Positions 7,762 through 19,105 of a DNA stretch of 64,000 nt are shown here, piece after piece. Within the stretch, counting starts at the first letter, position 1. The number at the start of each line of letters is the position of its first letter. Position numbers and translations under genes: made by a program. The DNA comes from Halopseudomonas xiamenensis (GTDB taxonomy: Bacteria; Pseudomonadota; Gammaproteobacteria; Pseudomonadales; Pseudomonadaceae): the NCBI RefSeq assembly GCF_014219065.1, contig NZ_JACLGO010000016.1, positions 31,900 to 95,899 of the forward strand, given 5' to 3'. A model generated the notes under the pieces. That model did not search any database and had not been told where the DNA came from. It was given only the letters and a program-made list of their open reading frames with translations.

Positions 7762-9390
7762 GTGGCCCGTCAACCCACAGCTCGAAAAATCCGCTGGCAA
7801 CTGATCGCCTACCTGGCCGCCGCACTGGTACTGATGCCATTGCTGGTGCTGTTGCTGAGCTGGCAGAACGTTGATCAGCAGATCTGGGGCCACCTGCTGC
7901 AGACGCAGATGATGCGGCTGATCGGCAACACCCTGTGGTTGATCGTCGGCGTCGGCGTCGGCGTTATCCTGCTCGGGGTGAGCCTGGCCTGGCTGACCAG
8001 CCTGTGCGAGTTTCCCGGGCGGCGCTGGCTGGACTGGGCGCTGATGCTGCCGTTCGCGGTGCCGGCCTACGTACTGGCCTTCGTCATGGTTGGCCTGCTG
8101 GATTTCGCCGGGCCGCTGCAGACGCTGCTGCGCGGCTGGTTCGGTAGCGACTTCCGCTTGCCGCCGATCCGCTCCACCGGCGGGGTGATACTGACTCTGG
8201 TGCTGGTGTTCTATCCCTATGTCTACATGCTCGCGCGCAGCGCCTTCCTGGCCCAGGGCCGCGGGCTGATGGAAGCCTCGCGGATTCTCGGCCAGACGCC
8301 CTGGCAGGGGTTCTGGCGGGTTGCCGTGCCCATGGCGCGCCCGGCGATCAGTGCCGGTACGGCGCTGGCGATCATGGAGACCCTGGCCGATTTCGGTGCG
8401 GTATCGGTGTTCAACTACGATACCTTCACCACCGCCATCTACAAGACCTGGTACGGCTTCTTCAGCCTGCAGAGCGCCACCCAGCTGGCCAGCCTGCTGC
8501 TGCTGTTCGTGTTCCTGGCGTTGTTTGCCGAGCGCCATGCCCAGGGCCGCAGCAAACGCTTCCCGGCCAACGACAAGCCGCGCAAGGGTGCGCTCTACCG
8601 CCTGCGCGGTCCGCTGGCCTGGCTGGCCTGCGGCTACTGCCTGCTGGTACTGTCGATCGCCTTCATCATCCCGGTCGGCCAGTTGCTGTACTGGTTGCTC
8701 AGCAGCGGTATCGCCGATCTGGACAGCCGCTACTGGTCGCTGATCCGCAATACCCTGCTGCTCGGCGGTATCGCCGCGCTGATGACGGTGACCGTAGCCA
8801 CGTTGCTGGTGCTGGCCCAGCGCCTGCAGCCGATCCGCCGGGTGCGCAGCGCCATCGCCCTGGCCAACCTGGGCTATGCCTTGCCCGGCTCGGTGCTGGC
8901 GGTGGGCATCATGTTCTTCTTCAGTTTCCTGGATAACAACATGGTGGTGCCGCTGCGCAGCTGGCTGGGCGCGGCCAATCCGGCGCCGATCCTGCTCGGC
9001 AGCCTGTTCGCGCTGCTGCTGGCCTACCTGATCCGCTTCATGGCGGTGGCCTATGGGCCACTGGATACCTCGCTGGCGCGCATCCGGCCATCGCTGCCGG
9101 AGGCGGCGCAGAGTCTCGGTCAGTCCGGTTGGGTGGTGTTCTGGCGCATCTATGTGCCCTTGCTGCTGCCGGGCATTCTCAGTGCGGCGCTGCTGGTGTT
9201 CGTCGATGTGCTCAAGGAAATGCCCGCCACGCTGCTGATGCGCCCGTTCGGCTGGGACACCCTGGCGGTGCGCATTCATGCGCTGACCACCGAGGGTGAC
9301 TGGACTCGCGCCTCGCTGCCGGCGCTGACCCTGGTGCTGGTCGGGCTGCTGCCGGTGATAGTGCTGATCAGGCGTTCGGGACGGCACTGA
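7762..9390 (+). CDS. Fe(3+) ABC transporter permease (fused, FbpB type)
   Basis: The 542-aa inner-membrane permease has two homologous halves, each with several membrane segments and one EAA loop: EASRILGQTPWQGFWRV (about residues 172-188) and EAAQSLGQSGWVVFWRI (about 449-465). A fused double permease is normal for FbpB/HitB. GTG at 7762 was chosen because AGGGAG lies 5 bases upstream; a GTG at 7756 is part of that site. The iron-binding protein gene precedes it. The ATP-binding subunit expected of an FbpABC system is absent: the next gene is gcvT, so the ATPase must be encoded elsewhere. Confidence 0.9.
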   Translation: MARQPTARKIRWQLIAYLAAALVLMPLLVLLLSWQNVDQQIWGHLLQTQMMRLIGNTLWLIVGVGVGVILLGVSLAWLTSLCEFPGRRWLDWALMLPFAVPAYVLAFVMVGLLDFAGPLQTLLRGWFGSDFRLPPIRSTGGVILTLVLVFYPYVYMLARSAFLAQGRGLMEASRILGQTPWQGFWRVAVPMARPAISAGTALAIMETLADFGAVSVFNYDTFTTAIYKTWYGFFSLQSATQLASLLLLFVFLALFAERHAQGRSKRFPANDKPRKGALYRLRGPLAWLACGYCLLVLSIAFIIPVGQLLYWLLSSGIADLDSRYWSLIRNTLLLGGIAALMTVTVATLLVLAQRLQPIRRVRSAIALANLGYALPGSVLAVGIMFFFSFLDNNMVVPLRSWLGAANPAPILLGSLFALLLAYLIRFMAVAYGPLDTSLARIRPSLPEAAQSLGQSGWVVFWRIYVPLLLPGILSAALLVFVDVLKEMPATLLMRPFGWDTLAVRIHALTTEGDWTRASLPALTLVLVGLLPVIVLIRRSGRH

Positions 9391-9468
9391 GTCGCGCCGG
9401 CAAACGCTGCACAGGCGCCACTTTGTGGCTACAATCAGGCACTGGGCCGACGATAACAAGGAGCAGCC

Positions 9469-10554
9469 ATGGGTTCGCGTACGCCGCTGTATGAGCGTCA
9501 TCTGGCCGCCGGGGCCAAGCTGGTCGACTTCGGTGGCTGGGATATGCCGCTGCACTACGGCTCGCAGATCGAGGAGCATCACCAGGTGCGCCGTGATGCG
9601 GGCATGTTCGATGTTTCGCACATGACCGTGGTCGATGTTACCGGCGCTGACGCGCGGGCCTGGCTGCAGTACCTGCTGGCCAACGATGTCGCGCGCCTGG
9701 AGGCGCCGGGCCGGGCCTTGTACAGTGCCATGCTCAACCCCGCCGGCGGCGTGCTCGACGACCTCATCGTCTACCGCCTGGATGACGGCTACCGCCTGGT
9801 GGTCAATGCCGCGACCCGCACCAAGGACCTGGCCTGGATGCGCCAGCAGGCGGCGGACTTCACCGTGACCATCACCGAGCGCGACGACCTGGCGATGCTC
9901 GCCATTCAGGGGCCGCGTGCCCGTGACCTGTGCGCCAGCGTGGTCAGCGACAGCCGCGCCGTGCTGATCGATCAGCTCGAACCCTTTCATGGCCTGCCCG
10001 ACGGGCAGTGGTTCCTGGCGCGTACCGGCTATACCGGTGAAGACGGCCTGGAAATCATGCTGCCGGCGGCGCAGGCGCCGGCGCTGTGGCAGGCGCTGCT
10101 GGATGCTGGCTGCAAACCCTGCGGGCTGGGCGCGCGCGATACCCTGCGCCTGGAGGCGGGGCTGAACCTGTATGGCGCCGATATCGACGAGCAGACCTCG
10201 CCGCTGGCCGCCAACATGGCCTGGACCATCGCCTGGGAGCCGGCGCAACGTGACTTCATCGGCCGTCAGGCGCTGGAAGCCCAGCGCCAGGCGGCCGACC
10301 AGCCCAAGCAGGTCGGCCTGCTGCTGAGCGAGCGGGCAGTGCTGCGTAGTGGCCAGGCAGTGATCGTCGATGGCATCGGCGAAGGGCAGATCACCAGCGG
10401 CAGCTTTTCCCCGACCCTGGGCTGCTCCATCGCCCTGGCCCGGGTGCCGCGCGCCACCGCCGGCAGCGCCCGGGTGGAGATCCGCGGCAAGTCGCTGCCG
10501 GTACGGGTGATCCGCCCCGGCTTCGTGCGTAACGGCAAGCAAGTATTCGAATAA
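9469..10554 (+). CDS. gcvT: Glycine cleavage system T protein (aminomethyltransferase)
   Basis: The 361-aa protein transfers the aminomethyl carbon from GcvH-bound intermediate to tetrahydrofolate, giving 5,10-methylene-THF and ammonia. Visible signatures are [20 protein letters not shown] near the N-terminus, MFDVSHM, and the folate-site region [10 protein letters not shown] (about residues 186-195). AAGGAG lies 8 bases before the ATG. A TACAAT element at about 9430 may be the -10 of the gcv operon promoter. gcvH and gcvP follow in the usual T-H-P order. No glycine riboswitch fits in the 78-base upstream gap. Confidence 0.95.
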   Translation: MGSRTPLYERHLAAGAKLVDFGGWDMPLHYGSQIEEHHQVRRDAGMFDVSHMTVVDVTGADARAWLQYLLANDVARLEAPGRALYSAMLNPAGGVLDDLIVYRLDDGYRLVVNAATRTKDLAWMRQQAADFTVTITERDDLAMLAIQGPRARDLCASVVSDSRAVLIDQLEPFHGLPDGQWFLARTGYTGEDGLEIMLPAAQAPALWQALLDAGCKPCGLGARDTLRLEAGLNLYGADIDEQTSPLAANMAWTIAWEPAQRDFIGRQALEAQRQAADQPKQVGLLLSERAVLRSGQAVIVDGIGEGQITSGSFSPTLGCSIALARVPRATAGSARVEIRGKSLPVRVIRPGFVRNGKQVFE

Positions 10555-10628
10555 CCCCGAGCCGGGTCGGTCATCCGCATAGCAGGGCGACCAGCGACGG
10601 CTTTCTTTTCTGCACCGAGGAAACTGTA

Positions 10629-11009
10629 ATGAGCGATACCCCCAGCGAACTGCGCTATGCCAGCAGCCACGAATGGACCCGTCAGGAAGCCGACGGCACG
10701 GTCACCGTGGGCATCACCAACCATGCTCAGGATGCGCTGGGCGATGTGGTCTTCATCGAGTTGCCCGAGGTCGGTCGCCAGGTCAATGCCGGCGACGAGT
10801 GCGCCGTGGTCGAGTCGGTCAAGGCAGCCTCCGACATCTATGCTCCGGTCAGTGGTGAAATCATCGCCACCAACGATGCCCTGGGTGATGCGCCGGAGCT
10901 GGTCAACAGCGACCCCTATGGTGCTGCCTGGCTGTTCAAGATCCAGCCCAGCGACAGCGGTGAACTGGACAAGCTGCTGGATGCCGAGGGTTATCTGGCC
11001 ACCCTTTGA
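10629..11009 (+). CDS. gcvH: Glycine cleavage system H protein
   Basis: The 126-aa lipoyl carrier shuttles the aminomethyl group between GcvP, GcvT and lipoamide dehydrogenase. The lipoylated lysine is Lys65 in [18 protein letters not shown], in the standard hammerhead position. Length and start ([16 protein letters not shown]) match the family. AGGAAACTGTA precedes the ATG. It lies between gcvT and gcvP with gaps of 74 and 58 bases, so one transcript is likely. The L protein (lpd) is not in the window. Confidence 0.96.
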   Translation: MSDTPSELRYASSHEWTRQEADGTVTVGITNHAQDALGDVVFIELPEVGRQVNAGDECAVVESVKAASDIYAPVSGEIIATNDALGDAPELVNSDPYGAAWLFKIQPSDSGELDKLLDAEGYLATL

Positions 11010-11067
11010 GGGTGATCTTCAGCCGCTGCCGAGAATGACGAGCAGACCTGATACATGAGGTGAACAC

Positions 11068-13953
<2,886 letters not shown>

Positions 13954-14083
13954 TGGTCGTCCGGGCATTTCCCGGGGCCGGATGATCTTCCGATATGGTA
14001 TTTTTAGCGGGCTTGCCGCGGCTGCATGTAACCCATGCAGCTGGCCGTGCGTCAACCGAACCACCGCCTGACGGAAACACCCC

Positions 14084-15706
14084 ATGAGTGAAGATGCACC
14101 TGCCGCCGCCGAAACCCAGGAATCCATCAGCGAAGCGCTGGCCAAGGGCAAGCTCAAGCGGGTGCGCCGTATCCTGCGTGACCTGAGTGCCACCGAGATC
14201 GCCGAGCTGCTCGACCAGCTCGATGATGAGCAGCAGCAACTGGTGTGGGACCAGATCAGCGACCAGGAGGAGGGCGATATCCTGGCGCTGCTGGCGCCCG
14301 AACTGGCCGAGCGGCTGCAGGCCAACAGCGATGACAACCTGCTTGATACCCAGCCGGAAGCCGAGGCCGAAGCCGATATCAGTCCCATCGCCAGCGTCCG
14401 CGATGCCCTGGAGGCGGGGCGTTTCAAACGTGCGCTGAAGATCTTCGCCAAGCTGCACCCGGCGCAGGCTGCCGGCCTGCTGGAATCACTGCCGCCGGGT
14501 GAGCGCAGCAGCATCTGGTCGCGTCTGGACAGCACCCGCGCGGGCCAGGTGCTGGTGCATCTGCGCGAAGAGGTGGCCGCCAGCCTGGCGCTGGAAATGT
14601 CCGATGCCGAGTTGCTCGATGCCGCCCGGCAACTGGACCTCGATGACCTGGTCGACCTGATCCAGGCGCTGCCGTTCGGCCCTGGTCGGCAGCTGTTGCT
14701 GTCGATGGACGTGAAGAAGCGCCAGCAACTGGCGGATATGCTGTCCTACCCGGAGGATTCGGCCGGTGGTCTGATGAACATCGACCACATCTCGGTGCGG
14801 GCCGATGTCAAGGTCGGTTCGGTGCTGCGCTACCTGCGCCTGCTGGAAGACCTGCCCGACCATACCGACAAGCTGATGGTGGTCGACCGGGAGAATCACT
14901 ACCAAGGGGTGCTGCGCCTGAGCCGGCTGGTCACCAGCCTGGCCGATGAGCTGGTACGCGATGTGATGGATGCCGACTTCAAGGCGCTGGACGTATTGCT
15001 CAGCAGCCAGGAGGTGGCCCGCCAGTTCGAGGACCTGGACATGCTCTCGGCGGCGGTGGTCAGCGAGGACGGCATACTGCTCGGGCGCATTACCGTGGAC
15101 GACGTGATGGACAGCATCCGCGACGACTCCGAGCGGGCGATCATGGGCATGGCCGGTCTGGATGACGAGGCCGACATGTTCGCACCGGTGCTGACCAGCA
15201 CCCGCCGGCGCTCGGTATGGCTGGGCTGCAACCTGATCACCGCGTTCCTCGCCGCCTCGGTGATCGGCCAGTTCCAGGGCGCGCTGGAGCAGATCGTCGC
15301 CCTGGCGGTACTGATGCCGGTGGTGGCCAGCATGGGCGGGATCGCCGGCAGCCAGACCCTGACCCTGGTCATCCGCGGTCTGGCGCTGGGCCAGGTGGAT
15401 ACCGGCAACCTCAAGGTGCTGCTGGGCAAGGAGGTCGGTATCGGTATGCTCAACGGCCTGCTCTGGGCGGTGCTGGTGGCCGGGGTGGCGATCGTCTGGT
15501 TCGGTAACTGGGGGATCGGCGGGGTGATCGGCATGGCGATCCTCATCAACCTGATCTGCGCGGTACTGGCCGGCCTGCTGATCCCGCTGATCCTGCGGCG
15601 TTTCGGCATCGACCCGGCGCTGGCCGGCAGCATGGTGCTGATGGCAGTCACCGATGTGGTCGGCTTCTCATCCTTTCTCGGCCTGGCCACGGTGTTTCTG
15701 CTCTAG
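14084..15706 (+). CDS. mgtE: Magnesium transporter MgtE with duplicated N domain
   Basis: The 540-aa Mg2+ channel/transporter is gated by cytoplasmic Mg2+. Order: superhelical N-domain repeats, a CBS pair (about 220-345; PEDSAGGLMNIDHISVRAD, GRITVDDVMDSI), then five membrane helices with MGGIAGSQTLTLVIRGLALG and TDVVGFSSFLGLATVFL at the end. Family members are usually near 450 aa. The extra 90 or so residues come from a tandem copy: residues 14-78 (SISEALAKGKLKR...) resemble 104-168 (SVRDALEAGRFKR...), joined by an acidic linker. A hairpin (GCTGCATG/CATGCAGC, about 14021-14041) lies in the leader. It converges with the ACT-domain gene and shares its stop region. Confidence 0.92.
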   Translation: MSEDAPAAAETQESISEALAKGKLKRVRRILRDLSATEIAELLDQLDDEQQQLVWDQISDQEEGDILALLAPELAERLQANSDDNLLDTQPEAEAEADISPIASVRDALEAGRFKRALKIFAKLHPAQAAGLLESLPPGERSSIWSRLDSTRAGQVLVHLREEVAASLALEMSDAELLDAARQLDLDDLVDLIQALPFGPGRQLLLSMDVKKRQQLADMLSYPEDSAGGLMNIDHISVRADVKVGSVLRYLRLLEDLPDHTDKLMVVDRENHYQGVLRLSRLVTSLADELVRDVMDADFKALDVLLSSQEVARQFEDLDMLSAAVVSEDGILLGRITVDDVMDSIRDDSERAIMGMAGLDDEADMFAPVLTSTRRRSVWLGCNLITAFLAASVIGQFQGALEQIVALAVLMPVVASMGGIAGSQTLTLVIRGLALGQVDTGNLKVLLGKEVGIGMLNGLLWAVLVAGVAIVWFGNWGIGGVIGMAILINLICAVLAGLLIPLILRRFGIDPALAGSMVLMAVTDVVGFSSFLGLATVFLL

Positions 15707-16236
15707 CTCGGCGTCCGTGAATTGTCCTCGGCGGACAGCTCGACCATCAGATCGTCGGCCAGGCCCTCCAGGTCGGCGCGCAGCGCCTCGGCATCGGTCT
15801 GCGGCAGCAGGCCGAGGCGGGCGCTGGCACGGAACAGCGGTTCGGCGGTCATGGGTGCCGGCTCACAGCGGGTCTCCAGCTGTTCGACATTGACTCCATG
15901 CCGGGCCAGGATGGCCGAGACCTCATGCACTATACCGGGCCGGTCGTTGCCCACCAGGCTGAGGTAGAGTATCTCCTGCGCCGGTTGCTCGGCCTGGGCG
16001 CTGACTGCCAGCTGGATATTGATGCCCAGGCTGGCCAGTTGCTCCAGCTCCGAGCGCAGGCCATCGACCCGCTCGGCTGGCATATCTACCCGCAGGATAC
16101 CGGCGAACTGCCCGGCCATGCGCGCCATGCGGCTGTCCAGCCAGTTGCCGCCATGCCGGTTGATGGCCTGGGCCAGGCTCTCCACCAGGCCGGGTTTATC
16201 GGCGGAGATCACGGTGAGAATCAGCGGGATGGTCAT
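15703..16236 (-). CDS. ACT-domain regulator, GcvR-like
   Basis: The 177-aa protein has two ACT domains. The first begins LILTVISADKPGLVESLAQA (about residues 5-24). The second begins LYLSLVGNDRPGIVHEVSAI (about 91-110). This is the GcvR layout; in E. coli GcvR binds GcvA and represses the glycine cleavage operon. Closeness to gcvTHP (1.7 kb) makes a glycine-related role plausible, but a general amino-acid-sensing ACT protein is equally possible and no gcvA is present. Its TAG stop and the mgtE TAG stop are the two strands of one CTAG at 15703-15706. Confidence 0.75.
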   Translation of the reverse strand: MTIPLILTVISADKPGLVESLAQAINRHGGNWLDSRMARMAGQFAGILRVDMPAERVDGLRSELEQLASLGINIQLAVSAQAEQPAQEILYLSLVGNDRPGIVHEVSAILARHGVNVEQLETRCEPAPMTAEPLFRASARLGLLPQTDAEALRADLEGLADDLMVELSAEDNSRTPS

Positions 16237-16360
16237 GACGGGGCTCCTGTGGTCGAATGAGCGGGACCGGATTGTTCAGTGTAGTCGCAGACTGGATGGC
16301 ATGGCGTCTGTATACTGCCGCCCCGGCGAACCCTTCCCGCCAGCAACCCAGGAGTCGACC

Positions 16361-17554
16361 ATGAATCTGCCCAGCCTGCGCCTCAAGACCAACTGCGATC
16401 GCCGCATCAAGGGCGGCCACCTGTGGGTGTTCAGCAACGAAGTCGATACTGCCCAGACGCCGCTCACCGCGCTGGCGGCGGGCCAGGAAGTTCAGCTGGA
16501 AACGGCCTCGGGCAAGGTACTGGGGCTGGCCACCATGAGCCCGGACAATCTGATCTGTGCCCGCCTGCACAGCCGGGACGCCAGCCATGGGTTGGACAAG
16601 TCGCTGTTGGTGCACCGCCTCAAGGTTGCCCTGAGCCTGCGTGAGAAACTGTTCGACAAGCCGTTCTATCGCCTGGTCTACGGTGAGTCGGACCTGCTGC
16701 CCGGGCTGGTGGTGGACCGCTTTGCCGACTATCTGGTGGTGCAGATCAGCACCCCGGGCATGGAGCGGGTGCGCGAGCAGATCGTCGAGGCGCTGGTGCA
16801 GGTATTCAAGCCCGCCGGCATCCTGTTCAAGAACGATGGTGCGGCGCGCAAGGCGGAGAAGCTCGATTCCTATGTCGAGGTGGCATTCGGCGAGGTGCCG
16901 CAGCGGGTGGCGCTGGAAGAGAACGGCGTGGCCTTCGAGGCGCCTGTGCACAGCGGGCAGAAAACCGGCTGGTTCTACGACCACCGCATGAACCGTGCAC
17001 GGCTGGCGCCCTACGTGGCCGGCAAGCGGGTGTTGGACCTGTACAGCTACATCGGCGGCTGGGGTGTCCAGGCTGCAGCCTTCGGCGCCAGCGAGGTGAT
17101 GTGCGTGGACAGCTCGGCCGCCGCGCTGGACCTGGTCGAGCACAACGCCGCACTCAATGGGGTGGCGCAGCGGATGTCAGTGGTCGAAGGTGATGTGATG
17201 GATGCGCTGCGTGAGCTGAAAGGGGCCGGCGAGAAGTTCGACGTGGTGATCGCCGATCCGCCGGCCTTCATCAAGAAGCGCAAGGATATCCGCAATGGTG
17301 AAAACGCCTACCGCCGGCTCAACGAACAGGCCATGCGCCTGCTGAACAAGGACGGCATCCTGGTCTCGGCGTCCTGCTCCATGCACCTGGCGGAAAACAA
17401 CCTGCGCGATATCCTGCTGGCTGCCAGCCGCCACCTGGATCGCCACCTGGTCATCGCCGAACGCGGCTTCCAGGGGCCGGACCACCCGCTGCACCCGGCG
17501 ATCCCGGAGACTGGCTATATCAAGAGCTATTTCTGCCGGGTGCTGCCGGTCTAG
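16361..17554 (+). CDS. rlmI: 23S rRNA (cytosine) methyltransferase RlmI-type
   Basis: The 397-aa SAM-dependent methyltransferase matches the RlmI/YccW family, which makes m5C1962 in 23S rRNA. An N-terminal PUA domain (about 1-75; CDRRIKGGHLWVFSNEV) is followed by a linker and a Rossmann methyltransferase domain. The latter has VLDLYSYIGGWGVQAAAFGA (SAM motif I) and the catalytic-loop DPPAFIKKRKD at about residues 302-312. The start ATG at 16361 has AGGAG 6 bases upstream; an upstream open extension lacks family likeness. A TATACT -10-like box is at 16311-16316. Confidence 0.9.
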   Translation: MNLPSLRLKTNCDRRIKGGHLWVFSNEVDTAQTPLTALAAGQEVQLETASGKVLGLATMSPDNLICARLHSRDASHGLDKSLLVHRLKVALSLREKLFDKPFYRLVYGESDLLPGLVVDRFADYLVVQISTPGMERVREQIVEALVQVFKPAGILFKNDGAARKAEKLDSYVEVAFGEVPQRVALEENGVAFEAPVHSGQKTGWFYDHRMNRARLAPYVAGKRVLDLYSYIGGWGVQAAAFGASEVMCVDSSAAALDLVEHNAALNGVAQRMSVVEGDVMDALRELKGAGEKFDVVIADPPAFIKKRKDIRNGENAYRRLNEQAMRLLNKDGILVSASCSMHLAENNLRDILLAASRHLDRHLVIAERGFQGPDHPLHPAIPETGYIKSYFCRVLPV

Positions 17555-17590
17555 GGATCGTCGCCGGTAACTCTGCACCGTCTTCCTCCT

Positions 17591-17666
17591 GGAATACGTT
17601 ATCCCTGCCGGAACACGTCATCCCTGCCGGAGTACATCATCCTTCCCGGAGTACGTCATCCTTCGC
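17591..17666 (+). repeat. Four tandem 19-bp repeats
   Basis: Four head-to-tail 19-bp units start at 17591, 17610, 17629 and 17648 (GGAATACGTTATCCCTGCC, GGAACACGTCATCCCTGCC and two variants). The last unit runs into the left arm of the palindromic element that starts at 17655. The period is not a multiple of three and there are no spacers, so this is neither coding nor CRISPR. Confidence 0.8.
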
Positions 17667-17737
17667 GAAGGCGAAGGATCTACCCGCTACTCCGGGCCAG
17701 CCGGCACCCTGGATCCTTCGCCTTCGCGAAGGATGAC
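17655..17737. repeat. 83-bp palindromic interspersed repeat, copy 1
   Basis: Perfect 26-bp inverted arms (17655-17680 and 17712-17737; GTCATCCTTCGCGAAGGCGA...) flank a 31-bp centre. An almost identical 83-bp copy lies at 26221-26303 after folA (about 76 of 83 identical). Each copy is followed by a further partial unit GCGAAGGATGACGGGG. The position downstream of rlmI is typical of intergenic REP-like elements. Confidence 0.85.
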
Positions 17738-17793
17738 GGGGAGAGCGAAGGATGACGGGGAGGGCAGGATGAAGCAGCCCACCTTGTCATGAG

Positions 17794-17823
17794 CAGATAA
17801 CAGACCACAGGGTCTGTTATCTG
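17794..17823. terminator. Perfect 13-bp hairpin at the end of the HAD gene
   Basis: CAGATAACAGACC (17794-17806) and GGTCTGTTATCTG (17811-17823) form a 13-bp stem with a 4-base loop. The hairpin covers the stop codon (17817-17819) of the minus-strand phosphatase gene. There is no T-run on either side, so termination is only a possibility; it may instead protect the 3' end. Confidence 0.4.
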
Positions 17824-18470
17824 AGGCTGATCACCGGCCAACCATGCTGCTCGGCATGGGCGCGCAACACATCGTCCGGATCAACGGCAACCGGGTTGTC
17901 GACCATCGACAGCAGCGGCAGGTCGTTACGTGAGTCGCTGTAGAAATACGCGCCTTCGAGATTGTTGCCGGTTTCCTCCAGCCAGCGCTGCAGCCGGGTG
18001 ACCTTGCCCTCGCGGAAACAGGGAATGTCGCAGGAGCGACCGGTGTAATTGCCGTCGATTTCCTCGCACTCCGAAGCCAGCATGATATCGATGCCATAGC
18101 GGCGCCCGATCGGACCGGCGACGAAGCGGTTGGTGGCAGTGATGATCATGCTGGTGTCGCCGGCCTGCTCGTGGCGGGCAATCAGTTCCAGTGCTCTGGG
18201 CAGGATGAAGGGTTCGATCTTCTCCTGCATGAATTGGACATGCCATTGCTCCAGCTGCTCGCGGCTGTGCCGGCCCAGCGGTTCGAGGCAGAAGTTCAGG
18301 TAGTCGTTGACGTCGAGCTTGCCGTCCAGGTAGTCATTGAAGAACTGGGTGTTGAGTGCGCCATAGGTCTGCGCATCGACGATGTTGTGTGCGACGGCGA
18401 ATTCCCCCCAGGCATTGTCGCTGTCGGTGCCCAGCAGGGTATTGTCGAGGTCGAAAATGGCCAGTGCCAC
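17817..18470 (-). CDS. HAD-family phosphatase (SerB-like, subfamily IB)
   Basis: The 217-aa HAD hydrolase has the nucleophile motif LAIFDLDNTLLGTDSD at the N-terminus, TATNRF (motif II) at about residues 112-117 and YFYSDSRNDLPLL (motif IV) at about 179-191. The sequence fits the HAD-IB group that also contains YfhB/PgpC. From memory, the P. aeruginosa gene in the same position (PA0335) has been reported as a histidinol-phosphate phosphatase, so that is the leading guess; the substrate cannot be read from sequence. GTG at 18470 was chosen: AGGAG lies 7 bases upstream and HAD motif I follows at once. It diverges from rppH. Confidence 0.85.
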   Translation of the reverse strand: MALAIFDLDNTLLGTDSDNAWGEFAVAHNIVDAQTYGALNTQFFNDYLDGKLDVNDYLNFCLEPLGRHSREQLEQWHVQFMQEKIEPFILPRALELIARHEQAGDTSMIITATNRFVAGPIGRRYGIDIMLASECEEIDGNYTGRSCDIPCFREGKVTRLQRWLEETGNNLEGAYFYSDSRNDLPLLSMVDNPVAVDPDDVLRAHAEQHGWPVISLR

Positions 18471-18613
18471 GGTCTGCTCCTGTAGTTCGAGATGGCGGAC
18501 ATGCAAGGATAATCCAGCCGCGAGATAAATACTCGAACCGCAGCATTTAGGCAATTGCTGGGGTGCGCGTCTTTATGGAACAATGCAGTGGAACATAGAC
18601 AAGGATACTGGCA

Positions 18614-19105
18614 GTGATCGACTCCGATGGCTTTCGTCCCAATGTAGGCATCATCCTGACCAATGGGTTGGGGCAGGTGCTGTGGGCCAGGCGTATCGGT
18701 CAGGAAGCCTGGCAGTTTCCCCAGGGTGGCATACAGCGCCACGAGAATCCCGAGCAGGCACTGTACCGTGAACTGCACGAGGAAGTGGGCCTGCGCCCCG
18801 AGGATGTCGAGATCCTCGCCTGCACCCGTGGCTGGTTGCGTTATCGCCTGCCGCAGCGGCTGATTCGCAGCCACTCCCAGCCGGTCTGCGTCGGCCAGAA
18901 GCAGAAATGGTTCCTGCTGCGCCTGACCTGCGAGGATGAGCGGGTGTGCATGACCAGAACCCCCAAGCCCGAGTTCGATGGCTGGCGCTGGGTCAGCTAC
19001 TGGTATCCGCTGGGCCAGGTGGTGGCGTTCAAGCGCGATGTCTACCGCCGCGCGATGAAGGAGCTGGCGCCGCGCCTGCCACTGAATGAGTTCAGCGAAT
19101 GCTGA
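18614..19105 (+). CDS. rppH: RNA pyrophosphohydrolase RppH
   Basis: The 163-aa Nudix hydrolase removes pyrophosphate from the 5' triphosphate end of mRNA and so starts RNase E-dependent decay. The Nudix box [20 protein letters not shown] is complete at about residues 37-56. The N-terminus [16 protein letters not shown] is the RppH signature. The start is GTG at 18614. The end overlaps the ptsP start by 7 bases, the conserved rppH-ptsP pairing. Confidence 0.94.
   Translation: MIDSDGFRPNVGIILTNGLGQVLWARRIGQEAWQFPQGGIQRHENPEQALYRELHEEVGLRPEDVEILACTRGWLRYRLPQRLIRSHSQPVCVGQKQKWFLLRLTCEDERVCMTRTPKPEFDGWRWVSYWYPLGQVVAFKRDVYRRAMKELAPRLPLNEFSEC

Noticed and set aside
9391..9468. Glycine riboswitch upstream of gcvT
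   Set aside because: The gap is only 78 bases and shows no tandem aptamer-like structure.
7744..10542. A 932-codon minus-strand open frame opposite the iron permease and gcvT
   Set aside because: Antisense artefact of GC-rich codon use; composition rich in Gln, His and Arg, no family signature.
17591..17666. Possible short CRISPR array
   Set aside because: The four 19-bp repeats abut with no spacers and no cas genes are present.
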